DNA from: Bacteroidales bacterium UBA1192
GTDB lineage: Bacteria; Bacteroidota; Bacteroidia; Bacteroidales; Bacteroidaceae
DNA: 58,874 nt
Assembly: GCA_002310175.1 (NCBI GenBank)
Contig: DBYG01000011.1
Span: forward strand, 1 to 58,874
Direction: 5' to 3'
A program made the position numbers and the translations under genes. Shown here one piece after another: positions 52,454 to 58,874 of the stretch (position 1 is its first letter; every line of letters starts with the position of its first letter). The notes beneath the pieces are model-generated. The model was not told the origin of the DNA, made no database searches, and saw only the letters and a list, made by a program, of their open reading frames with translations.

Positions 52454-53772
52454 AGCTCGAAAACGCTGTTGCGGTAAAACTCTAAAAGGGCGGTGTTGAA
52501 GAGGTACTCATAGCGGTACTTGAGCACATCAGCCTGGGCTGTGACGAGCCGGTTCTTGGACTCGTTAAACTCCGTTATGTTTGCTTTCCCTCCCTCATAT
52601 TTGGCCTGCATTAGATCGAATGATTCCTGTGCACTGCTCTCCACGGACTGGCTACTCTCATACCGGCTCTTGGAAGCTACAGCATTGTAATAGGCTTGCT
52701 GTATCTCTTTGTAGAGTTGTTTCCTGGCATTGTCCAGCTGCATCTGCTGGTTTATCTGGCTCAGTCTGGCAGACCGCAGGTTGTTGCGGTTGGAGTTGCG
52801 TGTGAACACTGGAATGCTCAGGTTCAGCCCTATATACTGGCTGAAGTTGTTCTTTATCTGGTCACCGAACGCATCGGACTTGAATTTGGAGGTGGTATAG
52901 TAGTTGGTTCCTGCGCCTGCGCTAAATGAGAGGGTGGGGAGGAAACCGCCTTTGGCAATCCCGATGTTGGTCCCGGTCTGCTCTAAGCGTAGCTCTTCGC
53001 TCTTGATGGAAGGCTTGATTCCAAGAGCCTGCTCGTAAATTATCTCGGGATTGTCGGGAATGGCGAATTCAAGATTCCTTGTGTCCGGTTCGCTGATTGC
53101 GAACCCCTCGGGCGATGGCAGTTCGAGCAGCTGGGTAAGAGTGAGAATGGCCAGGTTAAGGTTGTTCTCGGCCTGTGTGACCGACAGACGGCTCTGTGCC
53201 AGTGTGGCGTTCTGTGATGCGACCTCGGCGTTGCTTGCCTTGCCTATGGCTGCGAGGGCCGTCAGACGCTCCACCTGCATGGAGTCAATCGTCACTTGGT
53301 TGCGGGCGACATCGAGTATGCTGCGGTCATACACAATCTGGATGAAGGCCTGCGCTACTGATACCCTGACATCGTCCTTGATGCGCTCCAGGTCAGATTT
53401 CGCGGCCTCAAGGCTGAGCTCGGCCAACTTGACATTGCTGGCCATGCGGCGGCCTGCGAACAGGGTCACGTCTGTTCCAATATTGAATGAGGTACTTGTG
53501 GTGTTAGTGTTGTCGTATGTGTTGTTGGCTGTAAGTCCTCGTCCGAACGACCAGTTCTGCGATGCTCCTGCCGATACTCCGGGCAGACGGTTGTTGCGGG
53601 CGGTATTATAGTCGATGTCTCGCTGGCTGGCTGCTATCTCGCTTTGACGAATCTGTATGTTGTTCTCAAGCGCGTAGTCTATACATTGCTGCAACGTCCA
53701 GTTTTCTGTGGCTTGTGCTGTGCTGCATATCAGGAGTGCCGCAAGTGCTGTTCTTATTCCTGTTGTTTTCAT
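52450..53772 (-). CDS. TolC-family outer-membrane protein (ABC exporter operon)
   Basis: 440 residues from MKTTGIRTALAALLICSTAQA, a signal peptide; the frame opens eight codons earlier. TolC pattern of two helical-hairpin repeats (LQQCIDYALENNIQIRQSEI, LTQLLELPSPEGF, AKYEGGKANITEFNESKNRL). It is the outer-membrane component for the ABC exporter encoded upstream, the last gene of its operon. Overlaps the convergent dipeptidase by 4 nt at the stop. Confidence 0.92.
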   Translation of the reverse strand: MKTTGIRTALAALLICSTAQATENWTLQQCIDYALENNIQIRQSEIAASQRDIDYNTARNNRLPGVSAGASQNWSFGRGLTANNTYDNTNTTSTSFNIGTDVTLFAGRRMASNVKLAELSLEAAKSDLERIKDDVRVSVAQAFIQIVYDRSILDVARNQVTIDSMQVERLTALAAIGKASNAEVASQNATLAQSRLSVTQAENNLNLAILTLTQLLELPSPEGFAISEPDTRNLEFAIPDNPEIIYEQALGIKPSIKSEELRLEQTGTNIGIAKGGFLPTLSFSAGAGTNYYTTSKFKSDAFGDQIKNNFSQYIGLNLSIPVFTRNSNRNNLRSARLSQINQQMQLDNARKQLYKEIQQAYYNAVASKSRYESSQSVESSAQESFDLMQAKYEGGKANITEFNESKNRLVTAQADVLKYRYEYLFNTALLEFYRNSVFEL

Positions 53773-53804
53773 AATCCTGTTGTTTAAACTATACAACTTT
53801 CCTG

Positions 53805-54962
53805 TTATTCATCGCTCTCGGAAGTCTCCTCGTCCGATGTATTATCTTCGTCGGCAGGAGTCTTTGCATCCTCATCCTCTATGATGCGCGGACCGCGTAC
53901 CACATCACCTTCGTTTATGCCGTCTTTTATCTCTATGTTGACTCCGTCGCTTATACCTGTGGTGACATTAACAGGTTTATACGCTCCTTCTGCATTCTTT
54001 ACCTGTACGTATGCTTCGTCCTTAATGAACTCAAGTGCGCTTTCGGGGACGCTTAGTACACCCTCCTTTTTCTCCAGCTCTATCTGGGCGTTGGCGCTGT
54101 AGCCTGAACGGATGGTATGCTCCGAGTCAACCTTTACGGCCGCCTTTACCTTGAACTGGTTGGCTCCGTTGCTCTCGACGGCCTTGGGAGAGATATACTC
54201 CAGCTCGGCATCGAATGAGTAGTCACGCAGGGCGCCGATTGTGATGGTCAGGGGCATTCCCTCGTAGAGTGAACCAACCTCAGTCTCGTCAACCTGACCT
54301 TCAAAGATGAGGTCGTTCATGTTGGCTACGGTTGCAACGGTGGTACCGTCGTTAAGGGTGTTGGCCTGGATGACTGAGTTACCTACCTTGACGGGTATGT
54401 CAAGTATCAGGCCGGTTATTGTGGAACGGATAAGGGTTGAACTTGATGTAGCGTTCTTGGATGATACACCGTCACGGATCACTTCAAGCGACTCCTGTGA
54501 TGCGGCATACTCCTCCTGTGCCTGATTCAGGGCCTGCTCTACCTTTTCATACTCCTCGGCGCTAATAAGGTTCTTTTCATACAGAGCCTTTTCACGTTCA
54601 TGGTTGGTCCTGGCCTGCTTCAGGTTTATTTCCGACAGGCGTACGCGGCTCTGTGCCGCTGATAGTGAGTTCATGTCGGGGATAACGGTTAGACGTGCTA
54701 TCACCTCACCTTTCTGTACCATCTGTCCTGCCTCCTTGAAAATCTCGGCTATGATGCCATTTATCTGCGGCTTGATATTTACTTCATTCCTGGGTACGAT
54801 CTTGCCGGTAAGCACTGTGGTGCGTGCTATATCCTGTTTAGATGCGGTGAATTCCTGGTAACGGATTTCCTCAGGTTTGGATTTCCTGTAAAGGAATACG
54901 AATGTCCCCACTAGAACTGCAGCAATAACTGCAAACACAATGTACTTGATTACTTTTTTCAT
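53805..54962 (-). CDS. Periplasmic adaptor of the ABC exporter (MacA/HlyD-like)
   Basis: 385 residues. N-terminal helix (VIKYIVFAVIAAVLVGTFVFLY), barrel-sandwich segments (VNIKPQINGIIAEIFKEAGQMVQKGEVIARL; LILDIPVKVGNSV), a helical hairpin (SRVRLSEINLKQARTNHEREKALYEKNLIS), and a C-terminal beta-barrel. The last ~30 residues are strongly acidic (DEDAKTPADEDNTSDEETSESDE). It couples the ABC permeases to TolC. Fourth gene of the operon. Confidence 0.92.
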   Translation of the reverse strand: MKKVIKYIVFAVIAAVLVGTFVFLYRKSKPEEIRYQEFTASKQDIARTTVLTGKIVPRNEVNIKPQINGIIAEIFKEAGQMVQKGEVIARLTVIPDMNSLSAAQSRVRLSEINLKQARTNHEREKALYEKNLISAEEYEKVEQALNQAQEEYAASQESLEVIRDGVSSKNATSSSTLIRSTITGLILDIPVKVGNSVIQANTLNDGTTVATVANMNDLIFEGQVDETEVGSLYEGMPLTITIGALRDYSFDAELEYISPKAVESNGANQFKVKAAVKVDSEHTIRSGYSANAQIELEKKEGVLSVPESALEFIKDEAYVQVKNAEGAYKPVNVTTGISDGVNIEIKDGINEGDVVRGPRIIEDEDAKTPADEDNTSDEETSESDE

Positions 54963-54994
54963 ATCTGTCTTTATTATTCGTTTTCGTTTATTGT

Positions 54995-56227
54995 TTATTC
55001 GTCACGCATGGCATCCACGGGTTTTACAGCCATTGCACGGAGTGCAGGAGCCAGTCCTGCAAGAGCTCCCAGTGCCGCCAGCAGCAAGGCTGCCACTATC
55101 GCGGTGTGGAATGATATCTGGAATGCCGTACCGTCTTTAACCGCTTTCTCAAAAATGTTGAGCAGCATTACCGCAAACACTATTCCGGCACTTCCGGCTG
55201 CAAGGGTGAGGGCTATGCTTTCAGTGATGATCTGGGTAAGGATTTCGCCCGGCATTGCACCGATGGCGCGTCGTATGCCTATTTCTGTGGTACGCTCCTT
55301 AACTGTCACCATCATGATGTTGCTCACTCCTATGCATCCGGCAAGCAGTGTGCCAAGCCCAACCAGCCAAATCAGGAAGTTCAGACCGCGGAACAGGTTG
55401 TCAATGATCATGAATATCTCCTCGGTATTCAGAATCATCATGGCCTCGTTGTCCTCAGGGTCAAATATATGTTGACGGGCCATGATGGAGCGTATGCGCG
55501 GTTCAAGGATACTGGTGTGTACACCGCCCTTGGCAGTCACGCAGATTATATCAATATTGTTGCCTCTGTTGAATATCCTGGCCGCAAGCGATACCGGGAT
55601 AATCAACGCCCTGCTGGCGTCTCCGTTAATGCTTATGTTGCTTGTGTTGAAATCCACTCCCACAATCTGGAAGTACAGGTCACCGGCCTTCACGAACTTG
55701 CCGCAGGGATCACCGCCGTCGGGAAACAGGGCCTGATAAATACGCTTGCCTATCACGCAGACCTTGCGTTCCAGACGTATGTCGGTCTCGTTAAGATACC
55801 GGCCGTAACGCATCTTGGGTTGTTCTATCTTCTGGTATTCTGAATGTACTCCTTTGATGTTTACATCCGTGGAGTTGTCCCCGTACTCTACTTTGTTGCC
55901 CCATCCGCTTATCATGGGTGATACCACATCCAGTTCCGGTACCATCATCTTCAGACGGTCTATATCTGTATTGGTCAGGTTCCAGTAGCGTCCTTCCGGC
56001 AGTCCTTTGTAGGGCTTGGATGTATTGGAGGATATCAGGACCATCGTGTTTGATGCAAATCCGCCGAAATTCTTCTCTAACACTCCTTTCAGCCCCTGTC
56101 CGCCGCCTATCATGAAGAGCAGCATGAACAGACCCCAGAATACTCCAAATCCGGTAAGTATGGTACGGCGACGGTTCCTTGTCAAGGAATCGGCCGTCTC
56201 TCTTAATGAATCTATATCGAATCTCAT
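54995..56227 (-). CDS. ABC exporter permease 1 (MacB/FtsX type)
   Basis: 410 residues. N-terminal helix (RTILTGFGVFWGLFMLLFMI), a periplasmic MacB-PCD domain (about 45-270), and three C-terminal helices (FLIWLVGLGTLLAGCIGVSNIMMVTVKERTTEIGIRRAIGA is the FtsX signature). MacB-type mechanotransmission exporters move substrates from the periplasm to TolC rather than across the inner membrane. The adaptor follows 32 nt downstream. Confidence 0.92.
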   Translation of the reverse strand: MRFDIDSLRETADSLTRNRRRTILTGFGVFWGLFMLLFMIGGGQGLKGVLEKNFGGFASNTMVLISSNTSKPYKGLPEGRYWNLTNTDIDRLKMMVPELDVVSPMISGWGNKVEYGDNSTDVNIKGVHSEYQKIEQPKMRYGRYLNETDIRLERKVCVIGKRIYQALFPDGGDPCGKFVKAGDLYFQIVGVDFNTSNISINGDASRALIIPVSLAARIFNRGNNIDIICVTAKGGVHTSILEPRIRSIMARQHIFDPEDNEAMMILNTEEIFMIIDNLFRGLNFLIWLVGLGTLLAGCIGVSNIMMVTVKERTTEIGIRRAIGAMPGEILTQIITESIALTLAAGSAGIVFAVMLLNIFEKAVKDGTAFQISFHTAIVAALLLAALGALAGLAPALRAMAVKPVDAMRDE

Positions 56228-56229
56228 AA

Positions 56230-57498
56230 TCAGTCTGCTCTAAGTGCTTCGATAGGTCTAACCCGGGCGGCCTTTACTGCGGGGAACAATCCTGCAACCG
56301 TTCCTGCAACCACAAGCAATACCGTTGATTTTATGGCTTCGCTCATACCGACCGTAGGGTTGACCAGCAACCGGACACTATATCCGAACAAATCCATTGA
56401 CTCCTGTCCAATGGTCTGGTCCATTACAATACAGGCTATCATGCCCAACACCATTCCTATGTAACCGAACAGGGCGGTTATGGCCACACTCTCGGCTATT
56501 ATCAGTTTAGTTATGCTCCAGGGCTTTGCGCCTATTGCCTTGCGTATGCCAAATTCGTGCGTACGCTCCTTCACGGTTATGAGCATGATGTTGCTTACAC
56601 CTACTACACCTCCCAGCAATGTGAACATGCCTACAATCCATAGACCTGTGTTGAGTATGTTCCGACCCTTGTTCATCTGCATGTTCTGTGTAAACTGGTT
56701 CCATATGTAATATGAACTCTCGTCATCGGGAGCGGCACTGTGCCGGCTGTTTAGAATCTGTTTTATACGTTTCTCAAAAGCCTCGTTCTCCTCCTCCGAT
56801 TCCAGTCCGTTGAAAGTGAACGATATCTCGTCCAGGTCGCTGTTCATGCCAAAAATTGTCTTGGCCGTTGTGAACGGTATGTAAAGGTCACGGTCATTGC
56901 GGTTCTCATCGGTATGACGCACTCCCACTATAGTAAACATCAGGTTGCCAACCTTGACTCTCTTTCCCAGTAACGCTTCATAGTCTGTCCTGCCTTCCAG
57001 AAGATTCTTGGCAAGCAAGTGGGTTATCACTACCACTTTGCGTTTCTCGGCTATGTCAAGGTTATTTATGAATCGTCCTGTAAGAATATTTATACGGTTC
57101 ATGGTTGCATGGCCAGGGAATGTCCCGTTCAGACTCATTCCGGTGAGATATTTCTTTTTATAGCTCAGGGTGAACCCGCTCTTGGATACCGATGTGGTAA
57201 CCTGGTCTATTATTTCGGGGAACTGCCTAGCCAAAAGGTTCATGTCCTGTTCGTTTAGCTGCATAATGCGTCCCTTCTTGTATCCCTGATAGGGCTTTGA
57301 GGTTATGTTCGGGAATATATCCATTGTGTTTGTGGCAAACCCTTCGCTGTCCTGCTCAAAGGAGTTCATCAGTCCGTTGCCGGCTCCAAGAAGTACTATT
57401 ATCATGAAGATACCCCATGCTACGGAGAATCCGGTCAGGCTGGTACGCAACTTGTTGCGTCTTACGCTTTCCCATATTTCGGTTATAAGGTCATGCAT
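56230..57498 (-). CDS. ABC exporter permease 2 (MacB/FtsX type)
   Basis: 422 residues with the same plan as its neighbour: N-terminal helix (LRTSLTGFSVAWGIFMIIVLLG), MacB-PCD periplasmic domain, then FtsX helices with NIMLITVKERTHEFGIRKAIGA. The two permeases probably form a heterodimer, since neither carries its own ATPase domain. Two nt separate it from permease 1 and 4 nt from the ATPase gene. Confidence 0.92.
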   Translation of the reverse strand: MHDLITEIWESVRRNKLRTSLTGFSVAWGIFMIIVLLGAGNGLMNSFEQDSEGFATNTMDIFPNITSKPYQGYKKGRIMQLNEQDMNLLARQFPEIIDQVTTSVSKSGFTLSYKKKYLTGMSLNGTFPGHATMNRINILTGRFINNLDIAEKRKVVVITHLLAKNLLEGRTDYEALLGKRVKVGNLMFTIVGVRHTDENRNDRDLYIPFTTAKTIFGMNSDLDEISFTFNGLESEEENEAFEKRIKQILNSRHSAAPDDESSYYIWNQFTQNMQMNKGRNILNTGLWIVGMFTLLGGVVGVSNIMLITVKERTHEFGIRKAIGAKPWSITKLIIAESVAITALFGYIGMVLGMIACIVMDQTIGQESMDLFGYSVRLLVNPTVGMSEAIKSTVLLVVAGTVAGLFPAVKAARVRPIEALRAD

Positions 57499-57502
57499 GG
57501 TT

Positions 57503-58225
57503 TCACTTCATTATGGTTGTTGTACCGAAAGCCGATGAGTTATGCAGAAGGTTATCCTCAATCTGCCCGATTATGCCGTCCTTGATGTGAATGATGCGAT
57601 TGGTGCAGTTGGCCACTCCGCTCTCATGTGTCACCACCACTATTGTAATTTTCTCCTCGCGGTTAAGTTTGCTCAGAAGTTCCATTACCTCGACCGAGGT
57701 CTTGGAATCAAGTGCTCCAGTGGGCTCATCAGCCAGTATTATCTGTGGTCGGGTAATTAAAGCACGGGCTATGGCCACGCGTTGTTTCTGCCCGCCGGAC
57801 ATTTCATTTGGATAGTGGGTCGCCCAGTCCTTGAGCCCTAAACGGTCCAGATATTCCATGGCCATCTGATGACGCTGGCGTCGGCCTACACCCTGATAGA
57901 AAAGTGGCAATTCAACATTCTCTACGGCTGTCTTGAAGGAAATCAGGTTGAACGACTGGAAAATGAAACCTATCATGCGGTTACGGTAATCGGCGGCTTG
58001 ACGCTCGGTCAGGTTCTTGATGAGTTTTCCGTCCAAATGGTATTCTCCTGTGTCATAGTTGTCAAGGATACCCAGAATATTCAATAAGGTGGATTTGCCG
58101 GAACCTGATGCTCCCATGATGGACACGAATTCACCGCGCTCTATGCTCAAGTCAATTCCTTTGAGCACATGCAACGGCTGACCGTTGTCATAAGTCTTGT
58201 TTATATTTTTTAATTCAATCAACAT
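57503..58225 (-). CDS. ABC transporter ATP-binding protein (LolD/MacB type)
   Basis: 240 residues, standard for a LolD/MacB-like ATPase. Walker A GASGSGKST (38-46), signature MSGGQKQRVAIARAL, Walker B IILADEPTGALD, H-loop VVVTHE. It drives the two MacB-type permeases encoded downstream. First gene of the five-gene operon ATPase, permease, permease, adaptor, TolC. Substrate unknown; peptides, toxins or lipoproteins are the common options for this class. Confidence 0.95.
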   Translation of the reverse strand: MLIELKNINKTYDNGQPLHVLKGIDLSIERGEFVSIMGASGSGKSTLLNILGILDNYDTGEYHLDGKLIKNLTERQAADYRNRMIGFIFQSFNLISFKTAVENVELPLFYQGVGRRQRHQMAMEYLDRLGLKDWATHYPNEMSGGQKQRVAIARALITRPQIILADEPTGALDSKTSVEVMELLSKLNREEKITIVVVTHESGVANCTNRIIHIKDGIIGQIEDNLLHNSSAFGTTTIMK

Positions 58226-58277
58226 ATAATAAGGTATTTGAAACGGTAGTATAGTGTCTTAGTTTAATAATACGCTG

Positions 58278-58308
58278 CAAAGATGAATCTTTTTTCTGAT
58301 ACTGCAAT
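58278..58308 (-). promoter_or_regulatory. Promoter of the ABC exporter operon
   Basis: Minus strand: TTG (within 58305-58308), 19-bp spacer, CATCTTTG (58278-58285; one mismatch to TAnnTTTG). Leader about 45 nt to the ATG at 58225. Confidence 0.5.
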
Positions 58309-58489
58309 GGCTTTTTTACGGCATTAACATTATTTGTATTTCATGTTCCTTCCAGGAAGCATGGCAGTATTGTTTTCCACTGCAAATTTCAGTAAATCCG
58401 GCGACATGGCACAAGGGGTTTGTTTTTGTTACATGTTTTCATATTGGTTTTTTGTTATTTTAATTATAGGAATTCAGATGGATACTTAT

Positions 58490-58497
58490 TATATTTG
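58490..58497 (+). promoter_or_regulatory. -7 element of the second GH3 gene
   Basis: TATATTTG, exact TAnnTTTG; leader about 60 nt. No TTTG at 19-21 bp, the nearest is 35 bp upstream. Confidence 0.5.
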
Positions 58498-58563
58498 CAG
58501 TTGGATGTGTGAAATGCGTATCTGGGTCGGCAGAAAATGTTCTTAGATTATTAAATATTTATT

Positions 58564-58874
58564 ATGAAAAAAACCTTAATTATTCTGGCCGTGATGTCAT
58601 TTGCCTTGGCATCCTGCGGCGGTGGAAAGTATGAGTATCCTTTCCAGAACCCTAATCTCAAGGTTGACAAGCGTGTCGATAACCTTATGTCGCTGCTTAC
58701 TCCGGAGGAGAAAGTGGGACTTATCATGAACAAGTCCATTTCGGTGGACCGTCTTGGAATCCCCTCCTATAACTGGTGGTCAGAAGCCTGCCACGGTGTG
58801 CGTCAGGGTGGCTACACGGTGTTCCCCCAGCCAATAGGTATGGGTGCATCGTTCAACGAGCAGCTGGTCTATGA
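58564..58874 (+). CDS. GH3 glycosidase lipoprotein (3' partial)
   Basis: Only the first 103 codons are in the window. Signal peptide with lipobox ALASC (Cys at residue 18), then DKRVDNLMSLLTPEEKVGLI, RLGIPSYNWWSEACHGVR and the GMGASFNEQLV region, the start of the GH3 (beta/alpha)8 barrel. The YNWWSEACHGVR segment is typical of the beta-xylosidase/glucosidase group (BxlA-like) and differs from the GH3 at 16818-19097 (which reads FWTDDGPHGVR). It is the second GH3 of the window. Confidence 0.85.
   Translation, partial: MKKTLIILAVMSFALASCGGGKYEYPFQNPNLKVDKRVDNLMSLLTPEEKVGLIMNKSISVDRLGIPSYNWWSEACHGVRQGGYTVFPQPIGMGASFNEQLVY

Larger units (their letters stand above)
58226..58563. other. A/T-rich intergenic region between divergent operons
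   Basis: 338 bases without a supported gene. It holds the minus-strand promoter at 58278-58308 and a plus-strand -7 element at 58490-58497. The central part (about 58310-58480) is T-rich and contains no hairpin, tRNA or known riboswitch pattern that I can see. A 70-codon frame at 58334-58546 has an odd composition (Met, Cys, Trp, Phe rich) and is likely noise. Confidence 0.6.

Noticed and set aside
58334..58546. 70-codon plus-strand frame between divergent operons
   Set aside because: Met/Cys/Trp/Phe-rich composition, no recognisable motif, and it crosses the -7 element of the GH3 gene.
1..58874. tRNA, rRNA, insertion sequences, integrases or phage genes
   Set aside because: No matching conserved sequence or protein was found on either strand; intergenic spaces are small and accounted for.

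Overview
The window is a dense, mostly single-copy chromosomal stretch of a Bacteroidales bacterium (Bacteroides/Prevotella-like gut lineage; genus not resolvable by eye). The evidence is the protein set (GH97, GH43, GH16 and GH3 glycosidases, OMP_b-brl-type barrels, Porin_10-like porin, DUF4468, Hc1 histone-like peptide, PPi-dependent phosphofructokinase, BlaI/M56 pairs) and recurrent promoters of the Bacteroidetes type, TTTG-N19-21-TAnnTTTG, many with A/T-rich leaders and weak Shine-Dalgarno sequences. I saw no rRNA, tRNA, CRISPR array, integrase, transposase or SusC/SusD pair.

Layout. 1-6703 (+): the 3' part of an ExbD-like protein with extra TolR-like repeats, a BlaI-family repressor with an operator inside its own promoter, an M56 (BlaR1-like) sensor protease whose C-terminal tail resembles the end of the ExbD-like protein, and a TonB-receptor-like barrel. 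6764-19097 (+): an almost gap-free run of mannose-1-phosphate guanylyltransferase, GH43, lipoate ligase, the complete glycine cleavage system with split P protein and E3 (gcvT-H-PA-PB-lpdA), then GH16 laminarinase-like and GH3 beta-glucosidase-like enzymes, closed by a strong bidirectional terminator. 19178-29215 (-): a Gly-rich exported protein, a YgiQ radical SAM protein, a small unknown, a large golvesin-like/amidase-like exported protein, another small unknown, an MG2-type exported protein with a plug-like segment, and a lipid kinase. 29310-32648 (+): a small outer-membrane barrel, PPi-dependent phosphofructokinase and a membrane-anchored GH25 lysozyme. 32714-32887 (-): a 57-residue Hc1-like peptide. 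33120-37249 (+): DUF4468 protein, J-domain-like membrane protein without HPD, porin and Gfo/Idh/MocA oxidoreductase. 37329-46954 (-): FadL-like protein, a Trp/Tyr- and Ser/Arg-rich repeat protein, an RND tripartite efflux operon and a GDSL/SGNH hydrolase. 47135-49039 (+): GH97. 49112-50322 (-): two small exported proteins. 50425-52453 (+): an exported DUF3108/TapB-like protein and an M20 dipeptidase. 52450-58225 (-): a five-gene MacAB-TolC-like ABC exporter. 58564-end (+): the start of a second GH3 lipoprotein.

How the parts fit. The window combines carbohydrate breakdown (GH43, GH16, GH3 twice, GH97), central metabolism (PFP, glycine cleavage), envelope transport (two TolC-linked exporters, porin, FadL-like, barrels) and signalling. 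The part that stands out most is the left end, where an energy-transducing ExbD-like protein and a protease sensor seem to share a TolR-like domain next to a BlaI repressor and a barrel. In the M56 gene this tail also differs sharply in base composition from the protease half. Start codons were reassigned from the longest reading frame where a signal peptide, lipobox, promoter or conserved N-terminus pointed to an internal ATG.
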